Source of the DNA: Spirochaetota bacterium
Lineage (GTDB): Bacteria > Spirochaetota > UBA4802 > JAGODF01
Assembly: GCA_029974015.1 (NCBI GenBank)
Contig: JARKUF010000035.1
Coordinates: 1-61,811 of the forward strand
DNA length: 61,811 bases
Reading direction: 5' to 3'
Part shown: positions 36,167 through 45,549 of the stretch, piece after piece
Position numbering within the stretch: position 1 is the stretch's first letter
How the letters are laid out: every line of letters begins with the position of its first letter
Translations under genes and position numbers: made by a program
The notes under the pieces: model-generated
The model's database searches: none
What the model saw: only the letters and a program-made list of their open reading frames with translations
Told to the model about the DNA's origin: nothing

Positions 36167-36438
36167 TTTGTAGCTGGCGAGTTTTACTTCCGCGGGGTTT
36201 GCAAAATGAGAGCCCATGACATCCTACCTTCCGGCTCTCTATCCCATGGCAGAAAGTATGCAGGAATGACAGAGTGTGCGGAGAGTAATGTCATTCCGGC
36301 TGGAGCGTAGCGGAATGCCGGAATCTCATGTCTGGAAAAAAGTGAATTCTAAGTGGTTTTCTTATATGACCACCGATGGAGGCGAAAACGATGTTAGCAA
36401 AGACATATGGAGCGGAGCGGATAGTGAGGAGGAAAAAA

Positions 36439-36540
36439 GGGGGCTGAATTCCTTTGCAATGACGGCGATGGATGCTTTAATTCTCTGGCAGGAGGATTTT
36501 TGCCCATAACCGCGGTATATTCCTGGGGAATTCAGCCCCC
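36439..36540. repeat. 102-bp element with 14-bp perfect terminal inverted repeats
   Basis: GGGGGCTGAATTCC (36439-36452) and GGAATTCAGCCCCC (36527-36540). The interior has no gene and no obvious hairpin. It ends 38 bp from the cytochrome gene stop. A small non-autonomous element or a terminator relic. Confidence 0.6.
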
Positions 36541-36578
36541 GTGATCAGCTTAATCGGTACGAATACTGCTATCCTGCG

Positions 36579-37130
36579 TTAGTCATGGCATACGGCGCAG
36601 GCATTGCTTATTTTAAGCGCCGTGTGGCAGTCCATGCACTGGCCCATGGGCATTCTGCCCTTTATCATGCGCTGGTCTATGGAACTGCCCTTGTTTCCGT
36701 GGCACGAAGTGCATTTCATCACGGGCTCTCCGTCTTTGTTCTTCTGCTGCATCACCGCCAGGTGGCTGAAGTACACGAGGTCGGGCTGCCGGCACCAGGA
36801 AGTCCAGGGCCTGTCGGTGTCCTTGTATGAATCGAAAATTGATTTTTTCCGTGGCGTCAGGTGGTCCTTCGCGGTGGTGGCCCCGTCACGGGCATGGCAG
36901 GCCGTACAGTCCCCAACCGTCGGTATGCCGCGGAACCTTCCGTTATCTTCGTAGCTGTGGCACACTATGCACTTAATGCCGTATTTTTCGGTGTGGGTCT
37001 TGTGCATAAAAGGGATGCTGCTTGTCGCTTCCGCCCGGGAGGCCATGTTGCAGGCCTTCCGCGATATCACAAAGAAAAACCATGCGAAGAGAATGAAAGG
37101 AATCATGATGAGCAGTATTGTACGTTTCAC
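36579..37130 (-). CDS. Membrane-anchored pentaheme cytochrome c
   Basis: 183 aa starting at GTG (37128-37130) with AAGGAG upstream. An uncleaved N-terminal helix (about 5-22) anchors it facing the periplasm. Five CXXCH haem sites: CIVCH, CTACH, CTSCH, CMDCH and CAVCH, with extra His (HKTHTEKYG) as likely sixth ligands, a cytochrome c3/c7-like style. It follows fdhE and probably takes electrons from the Tat-exported formate dehydrogenase, replacing a cytochrome b gamma subunit; the partner acceptor is unknown. Confidence 0.88.
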   Translation of the reverse strand: MKRTILLIMIPFILFAWFFFVISRKACNMASRAEATSSIPFMHKTHTEKYGIKCIVCHSYEDNGRFRGIPTVGDCTACHARDGATTAKDHLTPRKKSIFDSYKDTDRPWTSWCRQPDLVYFSHLAVMQQKNKDGEPVMKCTSCHGNKGSSIDQRMIKGRMPMGQCMDCHTALKISNACAVCHD

Positions 37131-37184
37131 GGCGGTTCTCCTTGTTGTGTTTTGGTTCTGACTTAATATAATCCAGGATATCCG

Positions 37185-38108
37185 CTAATTGTCCGAAGCC
37201 GCGCTTCCCGGACGATATCCCATCTCCTGAAATTTCACGTCGATGTAAGGCGTTGCCGCGCTTTCGAGGGGAAGATACACCGGGCGTGAGAGCTTTCTGG
37301 TGTCCACCGTCTTGATGTAGCTCCCGCATTTTTCGCAGACGTCCACGCGGTATTCTTCCTCGCCCTCAATTTCAAAATACTTTAAAGTACCATGGTCGTC
37401 GTTTTCGCAAAAAGGGCAGAACACCCTTTTTGAAAACCATTTATGACTGCAGTAACCGCAGAGCATCGACCTCTTGCCGTTTTCGCTTAACACGGAAAGC
37501 TCGGGCATGGACCCGCACACGGGGCAATACCCCTTTTCCCATTCGCCCTCCGCGTCCAGATATGACGAAAGGGCGCGGGAAAATCCGGCCAGAAAGGGTT
37601 TCACGCTGTTGAAAAGAATGAATTGCGCCACCTCTCTGTTCAGGGCCATCTCACTGTGCAGGGAATCGAAAACCTGGCCGGGGGCCCTGACAAAATCGAG
37701 GAGCGTTTTTTTAATGTCCAGTGCTCCGCTCTTCGCCGCTTCAAGCATCGCCTCCGCGGTTTCAGCTATCCCTTCGCCGCCCTCCAGAAGGACGGCGCAT
37801 ACCGATGTAAAGAGCTTTCCGGCGGCCTCCGCGTCGACGATGAACCTGGATGCCCGGACCAGGGGGAACATCTCCCTTCGGAGCACATTGAGCTCTTCGC
37901 GGGGAATGGCGAATTCCGCGGGTCCCGGGGCGGACTTTGCCCTTTCCTGCTCTATGAAGATTTTTTCATAGAGGCCAAGCATGTGTCCGTAGTCGGGTTT
38001 TAGTTTCCGCACCGCCCCTACGGCCCCGGCAACGAACTCCGGGTCCGCGCGGAATCCGCCGTCCCCGGGTTTCATCGACGCCGCGTCTTTTTCCACTGCG
38101 CCGGTCAT
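37185..38108 (-). CDS. fdhE: Formate dehydrogenase accessory protein FdhE
   Basis: 307 aa. The C-terminal half has the four FdhE CXXC zinc/iron motifs: CPVCGSMP, CGYCSHKW, CPFCENDD and CEKCGSY. FdhE assists maturation of respiratory formate dehydrogenases at the Tat stage. Its ATG overlaps the fdhB stop by 4 nt (ATGA). Confidence 0.93.
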   Translation of the reverse strand: MTGAVEKDAASMKPGDGGFRADPEFVAGAVGAVRKLKPDYGHMLGLYEKIFIEQERAKSAPGPAEFAIPREELNVLRREMFPLVRASRFIVDAEAAGKLFTSVCAVLLEGGEGIAETAEAMLEAAKSGALDIKKTLLDFVRAPGQVFDSLHSEMALNREVAQFILFNSVKPFLAGFSRALSSYLDAEGEWEKGYCPVCGSMPELSVLSENGKRSMLCGYCSHKWFSKRVFCPFCENDDHGTLKYFEIEGEEEYRVDVCEKCGSYIKTVDTRKLSRPVYLPLESAATPYIDVKFQEMGYRPGSAASDN

Positions 38109-38794
38109 CCTATGGACCTCGTAAGTACGGGATTTTTAAGCGAAGCGAGGTCGTGGTACTCTTCCCGCTTGAGCGTAATTAAATAAATTATCCGGACGCT
38201 GTCCTCGTCTAAGAGTGAAGCGTCGGGGAACTCGGCCTTCACAGTGGCCAGGCGGCTCCGCGCCAGGGAAAGCATGGCCCCCCGCTCGCCGAAGTTCATC
38301 GCACCGGTGGGGCAGGTTTTAACGCACATGGGTATGTGCCCCGCCTCTATCCTTTCGAAGCACAGGTCGCATTTGTTAATCACGCCCGTTTCGGGGTTTC
38401 GCCTCGGGATATTGTAGGGGCAGTATTCCTTCATACTGAGGAAGCCTTCATTGGGGATCTTCTTTGTGCGTTCCGTAAACACCACCGCGCCGGTTGGTTC
38501 GTCTATCACCACCGCGTTTTTCACGTAATGGTCGGCCGCCGCCTTGCAGGGCGGTTCCAGGCAATGCCGGCACTGGTCGGGAAAGAAATTCCACAGAACA
38601 CGGTTGTTGATCTTATGCTCGCTGAACCGGACCACCTTGTAGTTATAGCAGTTGAGGTCCGGCGGGTTCTGATGGCTCCCCCAGCCGAGCTGTTTGGTAA
38701 AATTGGCGGGGAACCCCTGCCATTCCTTGCAGGCGACCTGGCATCCCCGGCATGCGGTGCATCGCGACGTATCTATGAAAAAAGCTTTTGACAT
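38105..38794 (-). CDS. fdhB: Formate dehydrogenase iron-sulfur subunit (FdhB/HybA type)
   Basis: 229 aa with four [4Fe-4S] motifs: CTACRGCQVACKEWQG near the N-terminus, CRHCLEPPCKAA, CDLCFERIEAGHIPMC and CVKTCPTGAM. It lacks the C-terminal membrane helix of E. coli FdnH, so electrons likely pass to a separate cytochrome. No signal peptide, consistent with hitch-hiker Tat export with FdhA. A strong hairpin (38811-38840) lies between fdhA and this gene. Confidence 0.92.
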   Translation of the reverse strand: MSKAFFIDTSRCTACRGCQVACKEWQGFPANFTKQLGWGSHQNPPDLNCYNYKVVRFSEHKINNRVLWNFFPDQCRHCLEPPCKAAADHYVKNAVVIDEPTGAVVFTERTKKIPNEGFLSMKEYCPYNIPRRNPETGVINKCDLCFERIEAGHIPMCVKTCPTGAMNFGERGAMLSLARSRLATVKAEFPDASLLDEDSVRIIYLITLKREEYHDLASLKNPVLTRSIG

Positions 38795-38810
38795 GTCTGC
38801 CTCCGATTAT

Positions 38811-38840
38811 GGCGGCCGGAGGTATGTGCTTCCGGCCGCC
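38811..38840 (-). promoter_or_regulatory. Intercistronic hairpin between fdhA and fdhB
   Basis: Perfect 10-bp stem GGCGGCCGGA / TCCGGCCGCC with a 10-nt loop in the 64-bp gap. No T-run; possibly stabilises the upstream mRNA or tunes subunit ratio. Confidence 0.4.
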
Positions 38841-38858
38841 TGAGTATCCTCGCCCGGA

Positions 38859-41800
38859 TCAGTGCCCGGGTCCTTCCTGAACAGGGGTATCGGACAGCTC
38901 CGTTACGCTGTCGGCCTTGCGAATATTGACGCAGCACGCCTTGTATTCCGGAATGGACGTGTTGGGATCGCCCGCCCAGAGCGTAAGGCGGTTTGTCGAG
39001 TCGCCGATGCCCGGTTTGGTCCATCCGAAGGCGAAAGGCATTCCGACGAGGTGCACGGTTTTTCCCTGTATTTTAAAGGGCGTTATGCGCACCGTTACCA
39101 TGGCCACCGCCTCCACCCTGCCGCGAATGCTTTCAACTATCACGGCGTCGCCATTGGCGATTCCCTTCTCGCGGGCGAGCTCATGGCTCATCTCCACATA
39201 GAGCTGGGGCTCCGCCTCGAGGAGGGAGGGCACGTTTCTCGTTTCGCTTCCTCCGCACCAGTGTTCCGTCAGGCTGTAGGTGGTCAGCACAATCGGGTAC
39301 CTGGGATCGTTGGGCTGCGCTATTTTGTCCGTGTCGCCCGTGAGTATCTTCGCGCAGGGATTGGTGAGCTGTCCCGAAAAGCCGTGGTTTCTCACCGGCG
39401 TTTCCACGGGTTCGTAGTGTTCGGGAAGCGGCCCGTCCACGAGGCCGGAGCCGAAGAGCTGGCCCAATCCGTCTTTGAGCATGATGAAGGGGTTCTTCCC
39501 TCCCTGCATCCCCAGGGGCGGCGCGGGGCCGTCGGGAACATCACCTTCCCATTCACTTCCGGTCCAGCGGATGATGGTCCTGGAGGGGTCCCAGGGCTGG
39601 CCGTTTTTGTCCACGGATGCCCTGTTGTAGAGGATCCACCTGTTCATCGGCCAAACCCATGCGTACTTTGGATATATGCCGACAGCTTTCTGAAGCGGGG
39701 TCTGCTCCAAACTCATGCGCTTCATCCGGTTTTCTTCGTCGGTGAAGGTCCCGGCGTAGAGCCAGTTGAGGGAGGCTGTTGAACCGTCCGCCGCGAATTC
39801 GGTAAAGCCGTTGAGCTGTTTGCCCTTCTTTGCTCCGGAGGTGAACCAGCCGTTACAGCGCTTCGCGATGAGCTCGGCATCGTATGAGCGGTACCAGTTG
39901 AGGTTCACTATCGGCTCGGGGAAGGCGCCGCCTTCCTTCTTGTAGAGACGGATCACCTCTTTCATGATATCGATCATGATCTGACCCATGGGTTTTGAGT
40001 CGCCCTTTGGATTGACGGCCTTGAAGTGCCATAAGATATGGCGTCCACTGCTGCTGATGCTTCCTTCCTTCTCGGCCCTGTGGCATGAGGGGAAGAGGAA
40101 GACCTCGGTTTTGACCTTTTTGGGGTCCATGCCGGGGCCGTGCCAGAAATCGGTGGTTTCATTGTGGTGGATCTCGGAAATATAGAGGAACTCCAGCTTT
40201 GACAGGGCCTCCCTGTTCTTGTTGGTGTTCGGCAAAGTGTTGGCCGGGTTGGTCGCCCAGATCGACCCGCCTTTGATCTCTCCGCGCATTATCTTTTCAT
40301 AAAGATACATGTAGGAGTAATCGCCTTCACTCTCGCTTTTTACGGGATCGGCCTTGGGAAGCCATGCGTAGCCGAAATCGTTGTCGCTCCTGGCATTGTT
40401 GCCGAAATAAGCTTTAAGAAGGCTTACTGTGTACTTGGGACGGTTCTGCCACCAGTTGACGCTTTCAGGCTCATTGCTCACGGGCGTGGAAAGCTTATTG
40501 TATTCCTCCAGGGTCTGCATGTTCGCCCGCGGGACCGGCAGATACCCGGGGAGGACATTGTAAAGGATCGCGTGGTCCGTGGTCCCCTGTACGTTCGGCT
40601 CGCCCCTGAGGGCGTTCACTCCGCCTCCGGCCACTCCGGCATTGCCCAGAAGGAGCTGAACAATCCCGCTGGTGCGGATGTTCTGCACCCCCACAGTGTG
40701 CTGGGTCCAACCGAGGGCGTACAGGATGGTCCCGGCCTTGTCGCGGCGGCCTGTGGCCGAAAAAGCCTCGTACACCTTCAGGAGGTTCTCCCGGGTCACC
40801 CCGGTGATGTCCGACACCTTCTGAAGGGTGTAGCGGGAGTAATGGCGCTTAAGCACGTTAATCACGCAATTGGGATGCCGGAAGGTGGGGTCTCTTTTTA
40901 CCCTGCCGTTGGCGTCGGTCTCGAACTGCCAGTCGGCCTTGTTGTACAGCTTTGTCCGCGGGTTGTATCCCGAGAAAAGCCCGTTGTTGAACGAATACCT
41001 CGAGTTTACGATAAACGACGCGTTGGTGTAGTCGTTCACGTACTCGTGGAAGTATTTATTGTTGGAGAGGATATAGTGTATCATCCCTCCCATGAAAGCG
41101 ATGTCAGTGCCTGAGCGAAGCGGCACATGGAAATCCGACCTCGCGGAGGTCCGGGAGAACTTCGGGTCCACATGGATGATGGTGGCGCCGCGCTCCTCCT
41201 TTGCCTTCATTACCCACTTGAAGCAGATGGGATGGTGTTCCGCCGCATTGCTTCCAATAATAAGACAACAGTCGGTATTTTTGATATCGATCCAGCTATT
41301 CGTCATTGCACCGCGTCCGAACGATTCCGCCAAACTGGCGACAGAGGGGCTGTGTCAAATTCGGGCCTGGTGGTCGATATTCACAATTCCCAGGGCGCGC
41401 ATCCCCTGGACGACAACGGAGGCCTCCTCATTGCTCATCTGGGAGGAGCCTGCGTGAAATAAGGTGTCAAGGCGGTTCACCCGTTTCCCTTCGGCATTGG
41501 TGGTGACGAAGTGCTTGTCGCGGGTGTCCTTTATGCGGCGCGCGAGCTTTTCTATCATCCAGCTCCAGCTCTTTTCCTCCCAGCGGTCGCTGAAAGGCGC
41601 CCTGTACTTCGGCTTAACAAGCCGGTGGTCACTGTTGATCATAGAGAGCATGGTGGCCCCCTTGGCGCACAGGGCCCCCTGGCTGATCGGATAACCGGGA
41701 TCTCCCTCGGTGCTCACCACCTTGCCTCCCTTGACATGGGCGATAAAGTGACAGCTCACCGAGCAGAAGGGGCAGATGGATATGACTTCCTTTGCCCCCC

Positions 41801-41921
41801 GGATCTTGAGCTTTTTAGAATACGATTCGGTGATTAAATGGTGTATGCCAAGGCCGCCCAGGGCGACCGCACCGGCCCCGGCCCCAGCCACCGCAAGCAA
41901 CTCACGACGCGTAAGCTTCAT
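38859..41921 (-). CDS. fdhA: Tat-exported selenocysteine formate dehydrogenase, catalytic subunit
   Basis: 1020 aa when the in-frame TGA at 41355-41357 is read as selenocysteine, which sits in DHQARI-U-HSPSVASLA, matching NQARV-U-HGPTVASLA of E. coli FdnG. Twin-arginine signal TRRELLAVAGAGAGAVALGG; [4Fe-4S] cysteines in CPFCSVSCHF with GALCAKGA; the body shows FGRGAMTNSWIDIKN and the C-terminal Moco-binding domain with NRLTLWAGDPN. The enzyme oxidises formate to CO2 in the periplasm with a Mo- or W-bis-MGD cofactor. AAGGAGGAAA precedes the ATG. Automatic callers will split it at the TGA. Confidence 0.95.
41328..41357 (-). promoter_or_regulatory. SECIS element of the exported formate dehydrogenase
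   Basis: Directly after the UGA the mRNA folds CGCCA GUU UGGCG (41340-41328), with a GU in the apical loop at the seventh codon after UGA, the same spacing as in E. coli fdhF/fdnG. The sequence fits a bacterial SelB-binding SECIS; the stem is short. Confidence 0.7.
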
Positions 41922-42009
41922 TCCGTTTCCTCCTTAGATTCAAAAATCTTGTAGGACATCGTGTTAAGGGCGGTAGCGGATTTTTCCGGGCCGCCCCGTC
42001 ATATTCCGG

Positions 42010-42705
42010 TTACGGTAAAAGTATGAGTCCCGTGGCAAGCACCATCACGGCGCTTCCAACGGCCAGCGCGGCGTAATATGGCGCCGGTCTGGCCTCCCGC
42101 CATGCGGTGAGGGTCTCGGAGAGGCGTCTCCCGGCGAGGTAGCCCGGATAGAAAAGGATTGCCGAGAACAACACCCAGCCTGCCACTTCGGCCGTCATGA
42201 AGGACGCGAAGCCCCCTCCAGTGGCAAAGGCCTGGAGATACGGGCAGGGAGCGCAGGCGAGGCCGGCGGGGTAGAACAGGGTGCCTGAGAGGAGCACTCC
42301 GGCACCGGCGGTGAGGCCGCCGTATTTCATGTTGCTCTTCCGGAAGCGGGAGGCCAGGCCGAAGGCCAGGGCCGTAGAAGCTCCAAGGAGCGACAGGGCG
42401 ACGACCGCGTTGGCGCGGCACATGGGGGAGCACCCGAGTATGGGAACGATTATCATCCTGGTGAAGATGGTAAACACCGCGATGGTTGCGAAAATGCCCG
42501 GCCTTTTAAAGAGGGCGTACCCGAAAGCCATGAGCGCGACGCCAATGCCGGTCATGGTCGCCGAGGCGAAGGGGGTGCCCCCCAGGCTGAGGACGTCCTT
42601 GAAAAACACTTCGAAAAATCCCCACAGGGCCCCGAGAAAAAGCGCCATCATCATGTAGTTGAATAAGGAAAAACCTGGAGTTTTTAACGTTTCATTCGAG
42701 TTCAT
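42010..42705 (-). CDS. Six- to seven-helix membrane protein in the formate dehydrogenase operon
   Basis: 231 aa, mostly hydrophobic. Two short Cys motifs, CSPMC (about 92-96) and CAPC (about 151-154), lie at helix ends. GGAGATG precedes the start. It is 88 bp upstream of fdhA on the same strand and is probably first in that operon. It has no His pattern of a cytochrome b FDH gamma subunit. I do not recognise the family; a metal or small-molecule transporter is one possibility, inferred only from context. Confidence 0.7.
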   Translation of the reverse strand: MNSNETLKTPGFSLFNYMMMALFLGALWGFFEVFFKDVLSLGGTPFASATMTGIGVALMAFGYALFKRPGIFATIAVFTIFTRMIIVPILGCSPMCRANAVVALSLLGASTALAFGLASRFRKSNMKYGGLTAGAGVLLSGTLFYPAGLACAPCPYLQAFATGGGFASFMTAEVAGWVLFSAILFYPGYLAGRRLSETLTAWREARPAPYYAALAVGSAVMVLATGLILLP

Positions 42706-42736
42706 TGCTGTTACATCTCCTGTTAAATTGTTTGTT

Positions 42737-42809
42737 GGGAATATATTAAAATTAAATTTTTAGTTTCCCATAACTTGCAACTGCCTGCATGCTCAACTTA
42801 ACGCGGGCT
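42737..42809 (-). repeat. AGGCAACCT-family element, AT-hairpin half
   Basis: GGGAATATATTAAAATTAAA, then TTTTTAGTTTCCC and TTGCAACTGCC match the AT half of the family in reverse orientation. It runs up to the stop of the NAD-linked fdhA; the GC half is missing. Confidence 0.5.
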
Positions 42810-45524
42810 TTACCCGATTTTTTCCAGCTTCACGGCGCATGCCTTGTATTCCGCCGTCTTCGTTTCGGGATCGAAGACATTGTTCGTAAGCCAGTTTGCA
42901 TTTCCTTCCCTGAAGTGGAAGGCCATCCATATGAGGCCGGGCGGAATTTGTTCGGTGACCCGCGCCTTCACCTTTACCGACCCGCGGCGCGAGCTAACCC
43001 TGACGTATTCCCCATTGGCTATGCCGAGCTCCCGTGCGTCGGCGTGGGATATGTCGGCCGTTTCCTCGGGAAGTATCATGTCAAGGCCCGATCTCGCCGT
43101 CTGTGTGCGCGTATGATAATGGAAAAGCCGCCGCCCCGTGCTCAGGACAAACGGGTATTCGGCGTCTTCCACTTCGGCCGGGGGCGTCCACTCGATCCCC
43201 TTAAAGAGGCCCTTGCCGCGCGTGAACTTGCCGTCCCTGTGAAGGAACTGCGTGCCGGGGTGGTCCTGGTTGGGGCAGGGCCACTGGAGGCCGTCGCGGT
43301 TCATGGGTTCGTTTTCGCCGCCGTCGATGCGGGAATACTTTATTCCCGCGTAGGCCGGGGCGAGGACCGAAACTTCATTGTCCCAGATTTCCCGCGTGCT
43401 GTTCGACTTCCACTCATGCCCCATCCTCTTCGCGATTTCTTTGAATATCCACCAGTTGGGCTTCGCGTCGCCCGGGGCTTCCTTGATTTTGCGGACGCGG
43501 TTTACCCGGCGCTCGCTGCTGGTGAACGTCCCCTCGTCTTCGCACCAGGCCGCGGCCGGGAGGATGACATGGGCGAAGCGGGTGGTCTCAGTGTGGAAGA
43601 TGTCGTTGCACACAATGAACTCCGCGGACCCGAGCTCGCGCTCAACATGGGTGATATTGGGTTCGGAATTGGCCAGGTTCTCGCCGAAGATGTAAAACGC
43701 CCTGACCTTCTTTGTCGGGAGGGCCGCCATCATGTCCGGTATCATGAGGCCCGGCTTTTCGGGGAGATTGTCCACGCCCCAGGCTTTTGCGAACTTCTCT
43801 TTGATTTCCTTGTTCGCCACGCTCTGGTAGCCGGGGTACACTCCCGGAAGCGCGCCCATATCGCAGGCGCCCTGGACATTGTTCTGCCCGCGCAGGGGGT
43901 TCACTCCTGCGCTCGGCATGCCCAGGTTGCCAAGGAGCATCTGGAGGTTGGACGTGGACATCACATTGTTTTTTCCGCAGGTGTGCTCGGTGATTCCCAG
44001 CGTGTAGCAGAGCATGGCTGGCTTTACCGCCGCCATCGTCCTGGCTATCTCCCGGATTGTCCCGGCCGGAACGCCGGAAATTTGCTCCGCCTTTTCCGGC
44101 GGATACGCCATGACCGTGTTTTTAAGCTCGTCGAAGTTTTCGCAGTTTTCCTCGATGAACTTTTTGTCGTAGAGGTCCTCGGTGAGGAGGACGTTCATAA
44201 TCCCGTTGAGGAAGGCCACGTCGGAACCGACCTTAATCTGAGCGTAAATGTCGGCCTTTTTCGCGAGGTCGTGCTTCCGCGGGTCGGCAACAATAAGCTT
44301 CGCGCCTTTTTTCAGCGCGCGCTTCACCAGATACGCGGCAACGGGGTGGGCTTCCGTCATGTTGGTGCCGATGAGGAAGAAAATTTTCGCGTTTTCGAAT
44401 TCCCCGAAGGAGTTGGTCATCGCGCCGGAACCGAAGGTGGTTGCCAGACCGGCAACCGTGGGGGCGTGTCAGGTTCGAGCGCAGTGGTCAATGTTGTTGG
44501 TACCTATCACGCTCCTGAAAAGTTTCTGCATATTATAGGAGTCTTCGTTTACGCTCCTGGCGCAACTGACTCCCGCTATCGCGTCGGGACCCGATTCGGA
44601 AATGATTTGCTTGAATTTGTTCGCCACGAGGTCGAGGGCCTCGTCCCAGCCCGCTTCGCGGAGGTTCCCGTCCTTCTCCCGTATGAGCGGGGTGGTGAGG
44701 CGGTCGGGCGAGTAAATGAAGTCGTAGCCGTAGCGGCCTTTCACGCATAGGCGCCCCAGATTTGGCTGGGCCCCCTCGACGCCGCGGACCCGGATTATCT
44801 GCTCTCCCTTCACATGGAGCTCCAACTGACAGCCCACGCCGCAGTAGGGGCATGTGGTCCTGACCTTTCTGGTTTCCCAGGGGAAGGCCTTCCGGAGGTT
44901 TTTCTTTTCAAGGAGGGCCCCCACCGGGCAGAGCTGGACGCACTCTCCGCACTGCACGCAGGTCGATTGGCCCATGGGTATGTCGGAATCGCAGATGACG
45001 GCGGTGTGGCTGCCGCGGTATCCGAAGTCGAGGACCTCGTTTACCACCTGGTCGTTGCATCCGGCTATGCAGCGCCCGCACTGGATGCACTTGCCGGGGT
45101 CGCGCAGGATAAAGGCCGCGGAATCGTCGAGCTCCATCTTCTCCTCGACGATGAAGGCCGGGTGCTCAATCCCCAGATGATGGACCACTTCCTGAAGTTC
45201 GCAGTCGCCGTTCATGTCGCAGTACAGGCAGTTGTGGTTGCCGTTCGCCAGGAGGAGGTTCACCACCATCTTCCTCGCTTCAATGACGCGCTCCGTAGAG
45301 GTCTGTACTATCATATTGTCGGTTGGCATTAGCGAGCAGGCGGTTTGGAGCGAGCGCATGCCTTCCACTTCGACGACGCAGACGCGGCATTTGCTCGCGG
45401 GCCCCAGCCTCGGATGGTAACACAGAGAGGGAATGTAGATGCCGTTTTCCCGAGCAATCTCAAGGACGGTTTTGGTCCCGTCAAAGGGGAAGACCTTCCC
45501 GTCGATTTGAATAGTCTTTGCCAT
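42810..45524 (-). CDS. NAD-linked selenocysteine formate dehydrogenase, catalytic subunit with NuoG-like N-terminus
   Basis: 904 aa when TGA 44469-44471 is read as selenocysteine (DHCART-U-HAPTVAGLA). N-terminal [2Fe-2S] ferredoxin domain (CYHPRLGPASKCRVC), a NuoG-type HNCLYCDMNGDC cluster, two [4Fe-4S] sites (CIQCGRCIAGC and CVQCGECVQLC), then the Moco domain cluster CPYCGVGCQLE with CVKGRYG. C-terminal molydopterin-binding domain follows. No signal peptide, so cytoplasmic. It lies 25 bp after the NuoEF-like fusion and together they form an NAD(P)-dependent or electron-bifurcating FDH. AAGGAG precedes the ATG. Confidence 0.95.
44439..44471 (-). promoter_or_regulatory. SECIS element of the NAD-linked formate dehydrogenase
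   Basis: After the UGA the mRNA forms GGUUGCC GGUCU GGCAACC (44457-44439), a perfect 7-bp stem with GGUCU loop, practically the apical hairpin of E. coli fdhF and at the same distance from the UGA. Confidence 0.85.
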
Positions 45525-45549
45525 TAGGGATTCTCCTTTTTAATTGTCC

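Larger units (their letters stand above)
35319..36578. other. 1.26-kb gene-free, repeat-filled region
   Basis: No convincing gene. It holds a partial AGGCAACCT element, a perfect hairpin CCGCCCGCC GGT GGCGGGCGG (35751-35771), one copy of the covarying repeat, a short palindrome ATTCCGG...CCGGAAT (36293-36324) and an element with 14-bp inverted ends (36439-36540). The 129-residue minus frame at 35828-36217 is a translation of the repeat. The TonB receptor promoter must lie here; the leader near 35520-35640 has hairpin potential but matches no riboswitch I know. Confidence 0.6.

Noticed and set aside
35828..36217. 129-codon minus-strand frame rich in Pro, Arg and Gly
   Set aside because: It translates the palindromic repeat region, has no ribosome-binding site and overlaps a repeat whose variation is structural, not coding.
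41333..41921. Frameshift or broken formate dehydrogenase genes
   Set aside because: Both interruptions are TGA at the known selenocysteine position with SECIS-like hairpins; the reading frame is unchanged across them.
42789..44750. 653-codon open frame on the plus strand
   Set aside because: It lies antisense to the NAD-linked formate dehydrogenase gene, whose minus-strand product is unmistakable; long antisense frames are common in such GC-rich coding DNA.
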